From NCBI GenBank assembly GCA_027371515.1, contig DAHXMX010000008.1:1-16416 (forward strand): DNA of 16,416 nt. Reading direction: 5' to 3'. Below, piece by piece: positions 1 to 8,143 of this stretch (position 1 is the first letter of the stretch; the number at the start of each line of letters is the position of its first letter). The position numbers were made by a program, and so were the translations under genes. The notes beneath the pieces were generated by a model. It saw only the letters and a list, made by a program, of their open reading frames with translations. It did no database searches and had not been told where the DNA came from. Origin of the DNA: Neisseriaceae bacterium. GTDB taxonomy: Bacteria > Pseudomonadota > Gammaproteobacteria > Burkholderiales > UBA11063.

Positions 1-119
1 AATATTGCTGTCTTAACATATTTAACATCAACTTGAGGAGATTCTTTTTTAGAACAACCACTTAATAATATCAAGGTAAATATAAAACCAAATTGTAATA
101 TTTTCTTATTTACTTGCAC
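1..119 (-). CDS. Periplasmic adaptor (membrane fusion) lipoprotein of RND efflux system, 5' part only
   Basis: The first 39 codons run off the left edge of the window. The start is GTG at 119-117, with AGGGG at 131-127 seven bases upstream; the pump gene has the same Shine-Dalgarno core. The product begins with two lysines and a hydrophobic stretch (about residues 7-19), then a lipobox LLSGC with the cysteine at residue 22, followed by a charged SKKESP linker. This is a typical lipoprotein signal peptide of an RND adaptor such as AcrA, which is anchored in the inner membrane and bridges pump and channel. It starts 12 nt after the TolC-like stop, so it is probably the third gene of the operon. 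The adaptor identity is inferred from context and the lipobox, because no adaptor domain lies inside the window. It could be another lipoprotein. Confidence 0.7.
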   Translation of the reverse strand, partial: MQVNKKILQFGFIFTLILLSGCSKKESPQVDVKYVKTAI

Positions 120-131
120 AATAATACCCCT

Positions 132-1505
132 TTATTGCTTAATATTAACATTAATTATTTTAATAAATTGTTCATCAATATTACCTAATAAATACTCTAA
201 TTGCAATCTATAGATTAAATATTGATAACGCGATTGATTATAATCTTGCCAAGTTTTATAATAATTTTTTTGAGAATTAACTAAATCAATGCTATTTCTA
301 ATACCTAATTTATATCCTGTTTTATCAGAATCTAATTTAATTTTAGCTGAAGTTAAGGCCTGAGACTGAGCTTTTACAAAACCAACACCGTTATGCACTT
401 GTAAATAAGCAAAACGTACTTTTTGATCTACATCACGTTTGGTTGCTAATAATTGATCACGCGCAACCTCATATAAATGTAATTGTTGACGCACTTGTGA
501 ACTTACCATTCCACCGGAATATAACGGAATATTAATCCCAATAAAAGCACCTAGACCATTATAACTAGATAATGGAAATCCTGGTATACTAGCAATTTGT
601 TGTACTAATTGTGCCGTAGCAGCAGAGTCGGTATAATTAATATTAGCAGTACCTTGAAATTGATAATTAAACATTAAATTTATTACTGGTAAATGCCCTG
701 ATTTTGCAATTTTGATATCTTGATAAGAAATCTCAATATTTTTTTTAGCAATCTTAATACTTAAATTATTTGTTTGTGCAATCTTAGCAATACTTTCTAC
801 ATCATCAGGATTGGGATAAACTAATTCGATATTACTAATAATTGGTTGAATTAGCTCTGGATTAACGCCAGTAATATTTTGAAATATCACCTGCTTATTA
901 ATAACATCATTTTGCGCTTGAATTTCATCTGCTACTGCTGTATCATATCCTGATTTTGCGTCGTTAATATCTGCAATTGTAACCTTACCTATTTTATATT
1001 CAACTTCTGCATCATCTAACTGCTTTTTAAGTGCATTTTTAGTCATTTTTGCTACCAGTAAAGTATCCTTTGCATACAACAACTCAAAATATGCTTGCCC
1101 TACTTTTAACATTAATTGCTGCCGTGCATCGGTTATTTGTAAATCTGATAAATCAGTAGTATAGATAGCTTTTTTATACGTAGAAAACTTATTAAAATCA
1201 TATAATACCTGAGTAGCTGAGGCATTAAAACTCGGTTGAGTAAAACCAACTTGCATACCACCACTTTGAAACTGAGCATAATTATAATTACCACCTGCAT
1301 TTAATTGTGGCAATAAACTTGCTAAACCTTGATTTTCAAATTCGTGACCAGCTATATTTTGTGCTATAGCTTGCAAATAATCAGCATTATAGTTTAGTGA
1401 TTTTCGATATGCTTGCTCCAAATCAATTGCATAAATATCACCTACGACGATCAATAGTAATACCGTTTTTATAATATAAAATATTAATTGAGATATTAAT
1501 TTCAT
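132..1505 (-). CDS. TolC-family outer-membrane efflux channel
   Basis: A 457-residue outer-membrane channel protein that would form the exit duct of the tripartite pump. A Sec signal peptide covers about residues 1-26, ending IYA before IDLEQAY. No lipobox is present, so it resembles TolC more than the lipidated OprM group. Two outer-membrane efflux repeats are visible. The first starts at DLEQAYRKSLNYNADYLQA; the second, after about residue 235, contains IAKKNIEISYQDIKIAKSG followed by HLPVINLMFNYQF. Long helical stretches rich in Q, K and A match the periplasmic coiled-coil barrel. The length is usual for the family. The ATG overlaps the TGA of the pump gene (ATGA at 1505-1502) and has no clear Shine-Dalgarno, so translation is probably coupled to the pump. 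The substrate is unknown. Confidence 0.9.
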   Translation of the reverse strand: MKLISQLIFYIIKTVLLLIVVGDIYAIDLEQAYRKSLNYNADYLQAIAQNIAGHEFENQGLASLLPQLNAGGNYNYAQFQSGGMQVGFTQPSFNASATQVLYDFNKFSTYKKAIYTTDLSDLQITDARQQLMLKVGQAYFELLYAKDTLLVAKMTKNALKKQLDDAEVEYKIGKVTIADINDAKSGYDTAVADEIQAQNDVINKQVIFQNITGVNPELIQPIISNIELVYPNPDDVESIAKIAQTNNLSIKIAKKNIEISYQDIKIAKSGHLPVINLMFNYQFQGTANINYTDSAATAQLVQQIASIPGFPLSSYNGLGAFIGINIPLYSGGMVSSQVRQQLHLYEVARDQLLATKRDVDQKVRFAYLQVHNGVGFVKAQSQALTSAKIKLDSDKTGYKLGIRNSIDLVNSQKNYYKTWQDYNQSRYQYLIYRLQLEYLLGNIDEQFIKIINVNIKQ

Positions 1506-4500
1506 TGATTATCTATCGATACTTTAAATACCAGTGCATATAAAGCTGGTAAAAAAATCAAGGTTAATAATGTAGCAATCGTTAATCCACCCATCATCGC
1601 AATTGCCATTGGTCCCCAAAATTGACTATGTGCTAATGGTACCATACCTAATACAGCAGCTAAAGCCGTTAATGCTATTGGTCTAAAGCGTAATAACGTG
1701 GAATTTAATATAGCATCCAAAGTACTCATACCTGATTTAACATTACTATCAATCTGATCAATTAATATAACAGTATTTCGCATAATAATTCCAAATAAAG
1801 CAATTACCCCCAATAAAGCCACGAAACCAAATGGTGCATGGAATATCACTAAAGATAATGTAACTCCAATCAATCCCAATGGACCAGTTACTACCACCAT
1901 TGCCATACGAGTAAAATTCTTTAATTGAAACATTAACAAAGTTAAAACCACAATAATAGTTAACGGGATTACAGCATTAATAGATGCCTGAGCCCTACGC
2001 GACGATTCCAAACTACCACCAATTTTAATATGATAACCAAGTGGTAAAGTTTTTTCAAGTTCTTGTAATTTAGGAAATAACTGATTAGATATATCATTAG
2101 CTTGTACATCACCAACTAAATCAGCACGTACAGTAATGGTTGGAACACGGTTACGTCTATAACGTTTACTAACTTCAGCTTCAAACTTAAGCTTAGCTAA
2201 TTCACCAACAGGTACAAATACATTTGATGCAGTTTGAACCATTAAATTAGATGCTTCTTTTACTAAATTACGTTCATGTTTATCTAAACGCGCGACTACT
2301 GCTAAAGTTTCATCACGATCAAAATAATTAGTAATTGGTTGACCGGAAATCAAAGCATTTAATTGATTTTCTAATTCTAAGCTCGAAATACCTAAAGCTT
2401 GTGCTTTACTTTGATCTACAACAAAACGTAATGATTTAAGATCTTCACCCCAATCATCATTAACATTAGTTAAATTTTTATTTTGACGCATGATATCTTG
2501 TGCTTGATTCGCAATCTTGCGTACCATTTCAGGGTCACCACCAGATATTCTAAACTGCACAGGGTATCCAACAGGTGGACCATTTTCTAAGAAGACTACT
2601 CTGCCACGCACATCAGGAAAATTTTTATCTAAAATAGCTGCTAATTTATCACGTACTACATTACGTTTATCACCACCAGTGGTCATTATTAATAATTGGG
2701 CATAATTAATATTTTGCATTTGCTGATCTAATGATAAGTAAAACCTAGGAGCACCAACACCAACAAAAGTAGTAACAAATTTAACTCCAGGGATATCTTT
2801 AGCTATTTTTTCAAATTTAACTACATTTGATTCAGTATCATAAATTGAAGCCCCCTCTGGAAACCACATATCTACCATTATCTCAGGGCGATCAGATGGT
2901 GGAAAAAATTGTTGTTGTACTGCCACTTTAAATAAAAATAATGAACCAACAAATAAACCAACAGTTCCTAATACTACACTTTTCTTATATTTAATTATCC
3001 ACAACAATAAATTACGAAATTTTTTATAAAATGGCTTATTTAAAACATCATGCTCTGAGTGTCCATGATCTGATTTAACATTGCTTGGTAATAGATAATA
3101 TCCTAAATAAGGAGTAAATAACACCGCAACAAACCATGATACGATTAGTGATATAACAACTACCGCAAATAACGTAAATACATATGTACCAGTTGTAGAA
3201 TTAGCTAATCCAACCGGTAAAAAACCAGCTACAGTGATTAAAGTACCAGTTAGCATGGGAAACGCTGTAGAGGTATAAGCAAATGTCGCGGCTTTAAATT
3301 TATTATATCCTTCTTCAAGTTTTAACATCATCATTTCAACAGAAATAATAGCATCATCTACTAATAAACCTAAAGATATAATTAAAGCACCAAGTGATAT
3401 ACGCTGTAAATCAATATGCAACATATCCATAACTAAAAAAGTAATTGCAAGTACTAACGGTATTGAGATAGCCACTACAATACCAGTTCTAAAGCCAAGA
3501 CTTAAAAAACTAACAGCAAGTACAATTACAATCGCCTCAGTCAGACTCTTAGTAAATTCATGAATGGATTCAGTAATAACATCACCTTGATCACTCACTT
3601 GATTAACAGTAATACCAATAGGTAACTTATTTTTTAATTTAGCTAACAATTCATCTACTGCTTTATTGGTCTTAATTACATCGGCAGATTTTCTAACTGT
3701 TAATGCCAATAAAATAGATGGAACTCCATTATAATGAATGATAGTTTTAGGTGGATCTGCAAATTCACGATTAATAGTAGCTATATCACCTAACTTGAAT
3801 ACTTTATTATTCATTGACAATGGTAAATTTTTAATATCGTCAACATTTGAAAAATTACCAGATACACGAACAATATAACGATCATTTTTGGTTTCATAAA
3901 CCCCTGAAGGAGTAATTGCATTTTGCTTTTGAATTGCACTTAATAAAGCACCTAAATCAATCCCAAGTGATGCTAAACGACTACTTGAAATATCTACTGA
4001 TATTTGTTCATTTTGTGTACCTAATAAATCAGCTTTTTCAACACCATCAACTTGCAAAATCTCACGCTTTACCCCCTCAATTACTCTACGTAATTCCTCA
4101 GGATTATAACCATTACCACTAAAAGCTATAATACTGCTATATGTATCCCCAAATTCATCATTAAAATAAGGACCTTGAACACCACTAGGCAAAGTATCTT
4201 TCATGTCAGATATTTTTTTACGTACTTGATACCAAGAATCAGTAACATCACGACCATGAGAACTATCTTGTAAATTAACCGTGATTTGTGCATAGCCTGG
4301 CTTAATATAAGTTTGAGTATAATCAAGATTAGAAAGTTCGAGTAGTTTTTTTTCTATCTTATCAACAACCTGCTCTTCCATTTGCACCTCAGTAGCACCC
4401 GGCCAAGATACCTGAATAACCATAGCAAGCAAAGTAAATTCTGGATCTTCTTTTTGATTTAGGTTAAAATAAGACAATGTGCCCAAAATCATAAATAGTA

Positions 4501-4570
4501 TCAAAAAATACTTAATTAACGGCTTATTATTTAACGCCCATTCTGATAAATTAATCTTTTGTTTTGACAC
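1502..4570 (-). CDS. RND (AcrB/HAE1-like) multidrug efflux permease
   Basis: A 1022-residue inner-membrane proton-driven exporter of the resistance-nodulation-division superfamily, full length for the family. The first membrane helix is at about residues 18-36. The first large periplasmic loop includes EDPEF, WPGATEVQMEEQV and the segment PYFNDEFGDTY. A second helix block at about 340-490 contains GLLVDDAI, with adjacent aspartates 405-406 equivalent to the proton-relay pair of AcrB. The second half repeats the pattern, with the final helices at about 865-1017. In the helix that carries the relay lysine of AcrB, this protein has Arg931 in GIIMRN. The YFNDEFGDTY and GIIMRN motifs recall TriC-type transporters; that subfamily call is from memory. 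The start is GTG at 4570 with AGGGG spaced 6 nt. It leads an operon with the TolC-like channel and the adaptor lipoprotein. Substrates cannot be told from sequence. Confidence 0.93.
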   Translation of the reverse strand: MSKQKINLSEWALNNKPLIKYFLILFMILGTLSYFNLNQKEDPEFTLLAMVIQVSWPGATEVQMEEQVVDKIEKKLLELSNLDYTQTYIKPGYAQITVNLQDSSHGRDVTDSWYQVRKKISDMKDTLPSGVQGPYFNDEFGDTYSSIIAFSGNGYNPEELRRVIEGVKREILQVDGVEKADLLGTQNEQISVDISSSRLASLGIDLGALLSAIQKQNAITPSGVYETKNDRYIVRVSGNFSNVDDIKNLPLSMNNKVFKLGDIATINREFADPPKTIIHYNGVPSILLALTVRKSADVIKTNKAVDELLAKLKNKLPIGITVNQVSDQGDVITESIHEFTKSLTEAIVIVLAVSFLSLGFRTGIVVAISIPLVLAITFLVMDMLHIDLQRISLGALIISLGLLVDDAIISVEMMMLKLEEGYNKFKAATFAYTSTAFPMLTGTLITVAGFLPVGLANSTTGTYVFTLFAVVVISLIVSWFVAVLFTPYLGYYLLPSNVKSDHGHSEHDVLNKPFYKKFRNLLLWIIKYKKSVVLGTVGLFVGSLFLFKVAVQQQFFPPSDRPEIMVDMWFPEGASIYDTESNVVKFEKIAKDIPGVKFVTTFVGVGAPRFYLSLDQQMQNINYAQLLIMTTGGDKRNVVRDKLAAILDKNFPDVRGRVVFLENGPPVGYPVQFRISGGDPEMVRKIANQAQDIMRQNKNLTNVNDDWGEDLKSLRFVVDQSKAQALGISSLELENQLNALISGQPITNYFDRDETLAVVARLDKHERNLVKEASNLMVQTASNVFVPVGELAKLKFEAEVSKRYRRNRVPTITVRADLVGDVQANDISNQLFPKLQELEKTLPLGYHIKIGGSLESSRRAQASINAVIPLTIIVVLTLLMFQLKNFTRMAMVVVTGPLGLIGVTLSLVIFHAPFGFVALLGVIALFGIIMRNTVILIDQIDSNVKSGMSTLDAILNSTLLRFRPIALTALAAVLGMVPLAHSQFWGPMAIAMMGGLTIATLLTLIFLPALYALVFKVSIDNQ

Positions 4571-4637
4571 TTATAACCCCTATATTAATCTAGCTATCTA
4601 AGATATAACAAAAATAAATAGGATAATATTTTATCAG

Positions 4638-4663
4638 ATTATTTTCTAAATATAGAAAATAAT
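4638..4663. promoter_or_regulatory. 11-bp perfect inverted repeat upstream of the efflux operon
   Basis: The arms ATTATTTTCTA (4638-4648) and TAGAAAATAAT (4653-4663) are perfect reverse complements separated by AATA. The repeat lies between the end of the polysaccharide cluster and the GTG of the RND pump, 68 bp from that start. A second short repeat, GATAA-4-TTATC, is at about 4622-4635. Its position would suit an operator for a TetR- or MarR-type repressor of the pump. It could instead form a hairpin at the 3' end of the polysaccharide transcript, but the stem is almost all A/T and no U-tract follows on the minus strand, so an intrinsic terminator is doubtful. No strong promoter could be assigned in this gap. 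Confidence 0.4.
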
Positions 4664-4675
4664 TTCCTATTCATT

Positions 4676-6040
4676 TTACACATTACTCAACAACATACAA
4701 AGCTCTGATTTACTATATGGCGTAATATCAATTTCAAATTGAACAGCAGCTAAATTATTCTGCAAAACTTCAGGAATATTAAACACCATCTGTGGATCAA
4801 TATGTTTAAATTCATAAACATCAGCATTTAAATCAGCATTATGCCAAGCTAATTCTAAAGGGTAATTTTCACCATTGTTTAGCTTCACATAAGCTGCCAA
4901 TAATTTAACTTTAGCCGGTTGGTTAATCGGATCTAAACGTAATTGAGTAATTTTGCTATATTTATCTAAAGAATAAAAATATTGATTACTCAAACTAATA
5001 GGTTGTGTTAAACTATTTTCACAATTGAAATTTGGTTGCTCTGGCGTAGCAATAAATAATTCGCTAACAGCAGCAGCAACAAATCCAAAATTATCAAACA
5101 TATCAAAAGATGAATACATCTCAAAAAAATCTCGATACAATCCAGATGGAAAAGAAAAATTAGCACCTAATTTATTATAAACAGCTAATAATACTGCAGT
5201 TGCATAAGCTTTATTCCCAATTAAACAATAATAATCAAAAAGTGCTTTATATTTACTTTCATTATCACACTGTTTATCAAGCGCTTGAGAAATAATAGTC
5301 GCATCAAATTCACAAATATTTTGCATAACCCAAATCCATTCAGTAAGAGTTCTAACTTTAACCTTTTTATTTGAATCATTGCTTAAATTATTATCATCAC
5401 CGCGAATTCGATAACAGGTTAGCTTTTCTTGCATAACTTTTATTGGATATTTTTTAATTATTCTAAGCCACAAATCTAGATCTTGCAGTTGAAGCAAACG
5501 ATGATCAAAATAACCAACATCTTCAAAAATAGATTTCTTTAACATGCAAGTAGTTGCACACAATGTATTTTGATCAATCATAATAAACTTTAAATCTTGT
5601 TTATCAAAATCACGATTAAATAATTTATTAAAGAAATGTTCTATTAACTCATCACCTAAATCGTTAACTACTTTAGCCCAAGTAAAGCAGACATCAATAT
5701 TTTCTTGTTGGATATATTTGAGCTGGCGTTCGATTTTATCTAATTCAAAATAATCATCTGCCGATAATATTGCAACATATTCTCCATTAGAACGCTGTAT
5801 TGCATAATTAATGCCATAAGAAGGAAATGTATTGTCTTTTAACGAATAAAACTTTATACGCTCATCTAATTTAGTATACCGCGTTATAATAGCACAAGAT
5901 TTATCTGTAGATGCGTTATCAACAATAACCAATTCAATATTTTTATACGTTTGATTTATAACACTTTCAATTGCTTGAGCTACATATTTTTCATGGTTAT
6001 AACACAGAACACACACACTAATTAATGGGTTATCTTGCAT
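4676..6040 (-). CDS. Family 2 (GT-A) glycosyltransferase with C-terminal accessory region
   Basis: A 454-residue probable cytoplasmic enzyme that transfers a sugar from a nucleotide-sugar donor to the growing surface glycan. The GT2 domain covers about residues 5-230: ISVCVLCYNHEKYVAQAIES, then ELVIVDNAST, and the metal-binding DXD-type motif SADD at 93-96. FDHRLLQLQDLDLWLRI carries the acceptor-side acidic residues. The middle part (about 230-330) is helical. The last ~110 residues (LRLDPINQPAKVKLLAAYV onward) look like a beta-rich accessory domain; I infer a glycan-binding or packing role without proof. The ATG at 6040 lies 9 nt after the acetyltransferase stop, with only a weak, distant GGAT, so coupling is likely. 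It is the last gene of the cluster. Donor and linkage are unknown. Confidence 0.85.
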   Translation of the reverse strand: MQDNPLISVCVLCYNHEKYVAQAIESVINQTYKNIELVIVDNASTDKSCAIITRYTKLDERIKFYSLKDNTFPSYGINYAIQRSNGEYVAILSADDYFELDKIERQLKYIQQENIDVCFTWAKVVNDLGDELIEHFFNKLFNRDFDKQDLKFIMIDQNTLCATTCMLKKSIFEDVGYFDHRLLQLQDLDLWLRIIKKYPIKVMQEKLTCYRIRGDDNNLSNDSNKKVKVRTLTEWIWVMQNICEFDATIISQALDKQCDNESKYKALFDYYCLIGNKAYATAVLLAVYNKLGANFSFPSGLYRDFFEMYSSFDMFDNFGFVAAAVSELFIATPEQPNFNCENSLTQPISLSNQYFYSLDKYSKITQLRLDPINQPAKVKLLAAYVKLNNGENYPLELAWHNADLNADVYEFKHIDPQMVFNIPEVLQNNLAAVQFEIDITPYSKSELCMLLSNV

Positions 6041-6049
6041 AATAATTTA

Positions 6050-6583
6050 TTAATCCATTAAAAATTTGTAATATTGGCTATATTTAAGTTGAATATAATT
6101 AGTTTTAGTTAACTCAAAATAATTGTTTAAATCATCATGATACAAATATTTGGCACCGAAACGATTATAAAGTTTGATAACATCGATATTATCATTTCGA
6201 ACTTCAAATCTTGCCAATAAAAGATTTAATTCATTAAAAGCAAATTCATACACCAATAACAGACTCTCAATTGCTGCATATTTTGGACGATTTTCTTCAC
6301 TAATAACCCAACTTCCCCATGTAAAAATTTTATTGGCATAATCAATATTGTAAACTCTAATCAAGCCAATATCTCCTAACTTTTTATCAACAATTACAAA
6401 ATAATAATCCAAACCATTCTTTTCTCGTTCTTTATAGTTCGCTAGCCATAATAATTGCTGCTGTTTATCATTAGAAACCTTATTCAAATATGTGTTTAAA
6501 TTTTGATTAAGGCGCAAAGATAACAAAAAATCCACATCTGACTCTTGAATTAAGCGTAAATATAAATGTTTAGTTTGTTGCAT
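6050..6583 (-). CDS. GNAT-family N-acetyltransferase (RimJ/RimL-like), likely sugar-modifying
   Basis: A 177-residue GNAT-fold acyltransferase. The N-terminal LRLIQESDVDFLLSLR is typical of the RimJ/RimL-like branch. The central strands are YYFVIVDKKLGDIGLIRVYN. The acetyl-CoA-binding section (about 95-125) is degenerate: ENRPKYAAIESLLLVYEFAF replaces a glycine-rich loop. The C-terminal part RFEVRNDNIDVIKLYNRFGA is the classic substrate-side motif. Because it lies in a surface-polysaccharide operon beside a remnant of a dTDP-sugar ketoisomerase gene, acetylation of an amino sugar such as a 3-amino-3,6-dideoxyhexose is plausible, but this is inference. The ATG directly abuts the TAA of the remnant ORF, and the Shine-Dalgarno AGGA lies inside the 3' end of that ORF, 8 nt from the ATG. 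A protein-modifying GNAT cannot be excluded. Confidence 0.8.
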   Translation of the reverse strand: MQQTKHLYLRLIQESDVDFLLSLRLNQNLNTYLNKVSNDKQQQLLWLANYKEREKNGLDYYFVIVDKKLGDIGLIRVYNIDYANKIFTWGSWVISEENRPKYAAIESLLLVYEFAFNELNLLLARFEVRNDNIDVIKLYNRFGAKYLYHDDLNNYFELTKTNYIQLKYSQYYKFLMD

Positions 6584-6787
6584 TTATTTATTCCTATTTT
6601 TAAATTTTGCCACTTCAGTTAGAAAAACCTCATAATCTTTGATATAGCCTGTTTCATCATAATAAGCATCAGATAGCACCATTAAAACACAATCAGGTGA
6701 AAAGTCAAACATTTCTACCCAAACAAAACAAATTAAACTCCCTCGATCATCACCTTTTATTTGAAAATTAATCACGCGACAATTCAC
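6584..6787 (-). pseudogene. Internally deleted remnant of a FdtA/WxcM-like sugar 3,4-ketoisomerase (cupin)
   Basis: This 67-residue ORF joins both ends of the FdtA/WxcM-like cupin family. Residues 2-18 (NCRVINFQIKGDDRGSL) match the family's N-terminal strand, which usually ends in a D-RGSL-type motif. Residues 22-55 (VWVEMFDFSPDCVLMVLSD followed by YYDETGYIKDYEVFL) match its C-terminal end, usually written VWHEMYDFS...VLASDYYDE.DYIRDYDEFL. About 60-70 residues of the cupin barrel, including the HAH-type active-site region, are missing between codons 18 and 22 (about 6722-6738). The usual His after VW is Val. Intact members isomerise dTDP-4-keto-6-deoxyglucose toward 3-amino-sugar precursors. 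The GTG overlaps the wzt stop (GTGA at 6787-6784) and has a good AAGGA 7 nt upstream, so it is probably still translated. Catalytic activity is unlikely. The match is from memory of family motifs. Confidence 0.72.
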
Positions 6788-8109
6788 TCACTAATCCTTT
6801 TTAAACTATAATTTCCGTTAACATAAAACATTGAATAAAAACAATCATCTTTACTATTAAATACAACTCGAACCACCTCAAACGAGTTTATAACATCCAA
6901 GGTTTGATGTGTAATATTATTGATACTAGGAAATTCACACGCTAAATTTAATACATATGTACCAGCTTTAATTGGAACATTTAATTTTATTGTACAAACA
7001 TAAACTTCATTACATCTAACAGCAGGAAAAGTAATGCCATCTTGAGAATTCAAGCAGCCAACTTGCTGCACTCCATCAAGACTTGCAAACATAGCTCCAA
7101 TTACAAAAGTTGGTAAATCGGCATAAAATTTTATTGCAATTTGTACATAATAATCATGAGTTGCAACTAACTCACTAGTAGGTTGAAATTTATCATCTAA
7201 AATAACTGCATTTAATATCTTAGCTCTACCATCACCATAACGCTGAGATAAATTCATATCCAATACTTTTGGCTCTAAAGAAACTACAACTGGTATTGTA
7301 TCATTTGATAAATCTTCAAGGGTTTTACTATTTTCTATTTGAACATCTAACTCTCGTAACTTTGCTCCTGTATTCAGGTGTTGCATTTCTATGTATTTTC
7401 CTACTACTTTCGCTGACTCCCCAAAATCAATTATTGTACCGTTATGTAAAAAAATAGCTTTTTTGCACAATGTTTTAACAGAATGTGTATCATGACTTAC
7501 AAACAATACTGTAGCACCACTCTTCATTAAAGCAGTCATTTTAGCCATACATTTAGCTTGAAATACCATATCTCCAACTGCTAAAGCTTCATCAACGATT
7601 AAAATTTCTGGTTCAACATTAATTGCTACTGCAAAAGCAAGGCGGGCAAACATACCGCTAGAATAACTTTTAACCGGTTGATAAATAAAATCGCCAATCT
7701 CTGCAAAATCTAGAATAGCTTGAACCTTTTGCTTTATTTCATTATATTCAAACCCCATCAAATTACCCTGAAAATAAATATTTTCCATTCCAGTATATTC
7801 AGGATTAAAACCAGCACCAAGCTCTAATAATGCCGAAACACGCCCATTTACGATAACCTTACCCGATGTTGGGGTCAACACACCAGTAATAATTTTTAAC
7901 AATGTTGATTTACCAGCTCCATTTTTCCCCAATATACCAACAATTTCACCACGCTTTATTTCAAAACTCACATCATTTAGCGCATAAAAGTCTTTATGAT
8001 ATTTTCTTTTAAATGGATGCAACACTTCTTTCATCCGATCTATTGGCGCATTATATAATTTATAAACCTTGGTTAAGCTCTCTACTTTAATTGCGATATC
8101 TTTATTCAT
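6784..8109 (-). CDS. wzt: ABC-transporter ATPase of polysaccharide export with carbohydrate-binding C-terminal domain (Wzt)
   Basis: A 441-residue nucleotide-binding subunit that powers export of lipid-linked O-antigen-type polysaccharide through Wzm. The ATPase domain (about 1-240) has Walker A GKNGAGKST at 61-69, the signature YSSGM at 149-153, Walker B ILIVDE at 169-174 and the H-loop His206 in FVSHD. A linker follows. About 275-430 form the beta-rich Wzt C-terminal domain, starting near RYGDGRAKILNAVILDD and ending SFEVVRVVF; in characterised Wzt proteins this domain recognises the terminal modification of the finished chain. The length fits O-antigen Wzt with a tail, not tail-less capsule ATPases. 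The ATG is at 8109, 34 nt after the upstream glycosyltransferase stop, with no strong Shine-Dalgarno. Its stop overlaps the following remnant ORF by 4 nt. Confidence 0.93.
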   Translation of the reverse strand: MNKDIAIKVESLTKVYKLYNAPIDRMKEVLHPFKRKYHKDFYALNDVSFEIKRGEIVGILGKNGAGKSTLLKIITGVLTPTSGKVIVNGRVSALLELGAGFNPEYTGMENIYFQGNLMGFEYNEIKQKVQAILDFAEIGDFIYQPVKSYSSGMFARLAFAVAINVEPEILIVDEALAVGDMVFQAKCMAKMTALMKSGATVLFVSHDTHSVKTLCKKAIFLHNGTIIDFGESAKVVGKYIEMQHLNTGAKLRELDVQIENSKTLEDLSNDTIPVVVSLEPKVLDMNLSQRYGDGRAKILNAVILDDKFQPTSELVATHDYYVQIAIKFYADLPTFVIGAMFASLDGVQQVGCLNSQDGITFPAVRCNEVYVCTIKLNVPIKAGTYVLNLACEFPSINNITHQTLDVINSFEVVRVVFNSKDDCFYSMFYVNGNYSLKRISE

Positions 8110-8143
8110 TATATTTGCTTTAACAAAAAATCACTATTATAAC

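Noticed and set aside
6584..6787. Novel small regulator or toxin in the polysaccharide operon
   Set aside because: Both ends match the FdtA/WxcM-like cupin family, so a deletion remnant explains it better.
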